A stretch of 8,649 nucleotides of DNA, taken from positions 1 through 8,649 of the forward strand of contig JAZHEJ010000023.1 of the NCBI GenBank assembly GCA_036679665.1. Reading direction: 5' to 3'. This stretch comes from Tethybacter castelli (lineage in GTDB: Bacteria > Pseudomonadota > Gammaproteobacteria > Tethybacterales > Tethybacteraceae). The translations under genes and the position numbers were made by a program. Positions 6,971 to 8,649 of the stretch are shown piece after piece. Under the pieces are notes generated by a model, which was given only the letters and a program-made list of their open reading frames with translations, ran no database searches and was not told the DNA's origin. The stretch's first letter is position 1; every line of letters begins with the position of its first letter.

Positions 6971-7138
6971 AGATATAAGGTGCTTAGCTAGCATCTGGAA
7001 ACTCTTTGCCGCAGCTCCTCAAACGCAGTTTCACCAAAATAACTTTGCCGACAAACTCGCTTTTGATCTGCAATTTTTTTATCCCAACGGTGGTGTTTTA
7101 CCCTGTCACAATACTCGCCAGAATACCGCGAGGCTTGC

Positions 7139-8296
7139 TTACGCGTTCATCACCGCGCTCATGGAGCGCAAACTTTGGGTAATCTCGCAGATTGCGGTTG
7201 CGAGCGCCTCAATCTGCGCTTCGGTGTTGTCTAGGCCCAGCGACACCCTGACTGCGGTGCGGGCGGTGACTTCGTCGCAACCCATTGCCATCAGCACGTT
7301 ACTTGGTTCGTTTTTGGTGCTCGCGCAGGCTGAACCTGAGGCCACCGCGAACCCGGCTTGGTCAATCATCACCACCAGCGCCTCACCTTCAATGCCCGCA
7401 AAACCGAAATAACTGGTGTTGGGCAGGCGCGACGCCTCACCGCTAAAAATCACCGCCCCGGCGCTAAGCAACCGACTTTCCAGCATGGCGCGTAATTTGC
7501 CGGTATGGCGTTGATATTCGTCTAGTCGCTCGCGCCCAAGCTCAGCGGCGCGACCAAAACCGACCGCTCCGGCCACGTTTAGGGTTCCGGAACGCATGCC
7601 GTTTTCTTGGCCGCCGCCTTCAAGAAGCGGCAGACAGTCAACATGCGCTTTGACTATCAGTGCGGCAATTCCCATCGGACCACCCGCCTTATGCGCCGAA
7701 ATGGTCATCGCATCAATATTCAGTTTTTGAAAATCCACCGGTATCTTGCCCAGCGCCTGAGCGCAGTCGCTATGGACCACGGCATCGACGGCGTGGCCGA
7801 TTTGCGCCGCACGTGCCACATCCAAGACGACCCCGGTTTCATTGTTGGCCAGCATTATCGATACCACCGCCGGCGATGCGCCGGCGACCGCGGTTTCCAG
7901 ATCCGCGAAATCAAGCCGGCCTTGTTCGTCAACCGCTACCGGGATAAATTCACAACCCAACCGCACCATGGCCCGCGCCGCGCAATGCACGCACGGGTGT
8001 TCAATGCCGCTGGTCACAATACGGGTCTTACCGTTGCGGCCGGCGATTCCCTTGATTATCGTGTTGTTGCTTTCGGTGCCAGAAGATGTGAAAAACACCT
8101 CGCTAGGCCGCGCGTTAACCGCGGCGGCAACCTGATGGCGCGCCCTTTCCACCGCATCGTGCGCCACGCGTCCTTCGTGGTGGCGCGAAGCCGGATTGCC
8201 GTGATTACTTTGCAAAAAAGGCAGCATGGCCTTTAGTACGTCTTGATCCAGCGGCGCGGTGGCATTATGATCAAAATAGATGCGACTAGCAGACAC
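7139..8296 (-). CDS. Second cysteine desulfurase, NifS/IscS family group I
   Basis: This 385-residue PLP enzyme belongs to the same fold family as IscS but is clearly a distinct paralogue, shorter and without the SPLWEM tail. It begins IYFDHNATAPLD and retains the catalytic set: H100 (GIEHPCVH), D177 (HSDCAQALGK), PLP lysine K203 (SAHKAGGPMG) and active-site C324 (ASGSACAS). The loop around C324 is the short group I type. It is therefore predicted to release sulfur from cysteine, possibly for a partner other than IscU. The start is GTG (8294-8296); a TGA two codons upstream excludes a longer form, and no good ribosome binding site is seen. Bases 7901-7977 are copied into the hscA gap. It occupies the place where iscR usually precedes iscS. 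NifS, IscS and 'IscS2' are all possible names, so none is assigned. Confidence 0.92.
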   Translation of the reverse strand: MSASRIYFDHNATAPLDQDVLKAMLPFLQSNHGNPASRHHEGRVAHDAVERARHQVAAAVNARPSEVFFTSSGTESNNTIIKGIAGRNGKTRIVTSGIEHPCVHCAARAMVRLGCEFIPVAVDEQGRLDFADLETAVAGASPAVVSIMLANNETGVVLDVARAAQIGHAVDAVVHSDCAQALGKIPVDFQKLNIDAMTISAHKAGGPMGIAALIVKAHVDCLPLLEGGGQENGMRSGTLNVAGAVGFGRAAELGRERLDEYQRHTGKLRAMLESRLLSAGAVIFSGEASRLPNTSYFGFAGIEGEALVVMIDQAGFAVASGSACASTKNEPSNVLMAMGCDEVTARTAVRVSLGLDNTEAQIEALATAICEITQSLRSMSAVMNA

Positions 8297-8341
8297 GGGT
8301 TGTCAGTAAAAATCCTGTCAAAATATCATTCTAGCCTTATT

Positions 8342-8369
8342 GCGCCGGCAATTTGGCGAATGCCGGCGC
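8342..8369. repeat. GC-rich hairpin between metF and the second desulfurase gene
   Basis: GCGCCGGCA (8342-8350) and TGCCGGCGC (8361-8369) form a perfect nine-base stem with a ten-base loop, five bases after the metF stop codon. It is well placed to end or protect the metF transcript. On the minus strand no T-run follows (AATAAGG instead), so it is not a textbook intrinsic terminator. A TTTT run follows on the plus strand, where no gene ends. Confidence 0.5.
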
Positions 8370-8374
8370 CGCTT

Positions 8375-8575
8375 TTAGCAGTAACTAAGTTTGCGCCCGG
8401 ATGTTGCGGCAAGCCAGGCTTCGTTGAGCATCGTCACCGAATTGAGCGTGTAAAAATGAATATCAAATCCGGAAGCGACCAGCTTATCAACCAGTACGTT
8501 CAGCAACTTGCTTGCCAGCTCATGGTGCCGTTCTGTCGGCGTATTGGCAAAGTGTTGCTGTAAGCTAGGAGGCAC
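8375..8575 (-). CDS. metF: Methylenetetrahydrofolate reductase, C-terminal fragment
   Basis: Only the last 65 or so codons are present, ending with TAA at 8375-8377. The fragment carries PPSLQQHF at its start and GFDIHFYTLNS near residues 35-45. This pattern, a PP(W/x)L segment followed about 35 residues later by G-x-HFYTLN, is characteristic of the C-terminus of MetF, which reduces 5,10-methylene- to 5-methyl-tetrahydrofolate for methionine synthesis. Residue 45 is Ser where Arg usually follows HFYTLN. Upstream of 8572 the sequence enters a 77-base copy of 8294-8370, so the rest of the gene is missing and the apparent GTG start is an accident of the join. It lies upstream of the second desulfurase gene on the same strand. 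The identification rests on a short stretch. Confidence 0.75.
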   Translation of the reverse strand: MPPSLQQHFANTPTERHHELASKLLNVLVDKLVASGFDIHFYTLNSVTMLNEAWLAATSGRKLSYC

Positions 8576-8649
8576 GGGTTGTCAGTAAAAATCCTGTCAA
8601 AATATCATTCTAGCCTTATTGCGCCGGCAATTTGGCGAATGCCGGCGCC
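8573..8649. repeat. 77-bp duplication at right edge (copy of 8294-8370)
   Basis: The last 77 bases are identical to 8294-8370, which cover the desulfurase GTG start codon, its upstream region and the GC-rich hairpin. The bases just outside each copy differ on the side that can be compared. In this position the copy cuts metF. It equals the other two duplications in length and is read as an assembly overlap. Confidence 0.9.

Larger units (their letters stand above)
6914..7138 (-). promoter_or_regulatory. Leader region of the isc operon with promoter candidate
   Basis: This 225-base gap between the extra desulfurase gene and iscS is the longest gene-free stretch in the window. On the minus strand, TGATATAAA (6947-6939) forms an extended -10 element (TGN followed by TATAAA) with no good -35 at 16-18 bases, as extended -10 promoters allow. 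Transcription would begin near 6932, leaving a short leader. Two perfect palindromes overlap or abut this site. I find no convincing IscR-type binding site and no intrinsic terminator for the preceding gene. A frame of 29 codons from a TTG near 7072 exists but has no support. Confidence 0.55.

Noticed and set aside
6985..7075. Small open frame of about 29 codons (TTG start) in the isc leader
   Set aside because: It has no ATG, no ribosome binding site and no recognisable sequence, and is within chance length.
7607..8236. Open frame of 209 codons on the plus strand, antisense to the second desulfurase gene
   Set aside because: The minus-strand frame encodes a complete PLP enzyme with all catalytic residues. 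The plus-strand translation shows no recognisable domain and is rich in Arg/His, typical of a shadow frame.
8294..8374. Intrinsic terminator for metF
   Set aside because: The stem is strong but the minus strand continues AATAAGG without a T-run, so it is listed only as a hairpin.
8294..8649. Direct repeats flanking the metF fragment as a mobile element or attachment sites
   Set aside because: The enclosed 202 bases are simply the end of metF, no transposase or integrase is present, and the repeat matches the 77-base assembly pattern.

Overview
The window is a collinear block in which every supported gene lies on the minus strand. It therefore reads right to left: the 3' end of metF (methylenetetrahydrofolate reductase), an extra NifS/IscS-type cysteine desulfurase, the housekeeping iron-sulfur cluster operon iscS-iscU-iscA-hscB-hscA-fdx-iscX, then pilD (prepilin peptidase), coaE (dephospho-CoA kinase), and the start of a fucU/rbsD-type sugar mutarotase gene. 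The Isc gene order and the E. coli-like residue numbering of the active sites (IscS His104/Asp180/Lys206/Cys328, IscU Cys37/Cys63/Cys106 with LPPVK at 99-103, Fdx Cys42/48/51/87) point to a proteobacterium. The pilD-coaE pair is familiar from gamma- and betaproteobacterial type IV pilus loci, so that is the best guess. I cannot name a genus.

Function by region: the two cysteine desulfurases take sulfur from cysteine. IscU is the scaffold on which the [2Fe-2S] cluster is built. Fdx supplies electrons, HscB and HscA move the cluster off IscU, and IscA and IscX act as carrier/iron-handling and regulatory partners. PilD processes type IV pilins and type II pseudopilins at the inner membrane. CoaE makes coenzyme A. 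The FucU-like protein interconverts sugar anomers. Genes from iscS to coaE are spaced by -4 to +38 bases with no convincing terminator, so they may form one long transcript. A 225-base gap upstream of iscS contains an extended -10 promoter candidate and two perfect palindromes. No iscR gene is present where it is usually found; the extra desulfurase occupies that place.

The most important caution concerns the assembly. Three stretches of exactly 77 bases are duplicated: at the left end (1-77 = 221-297), directly beside an N gap inside hscA (3234-3310 = 7901-7977), and at the right end (8294-8370 = 8573-8649). An identical length at every contig edge or gap is what a de Bruijn assembler with k = 77 leaves behind. 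I read these copies as graph artefacts, not biology. They break fucU, hscA and metF. Apart from these breaks, the window is an ordinary, well-conserved Fe-S assembly locus. I see no mobile element, CRISPR array, tRNA, rRNA or undescribed system.
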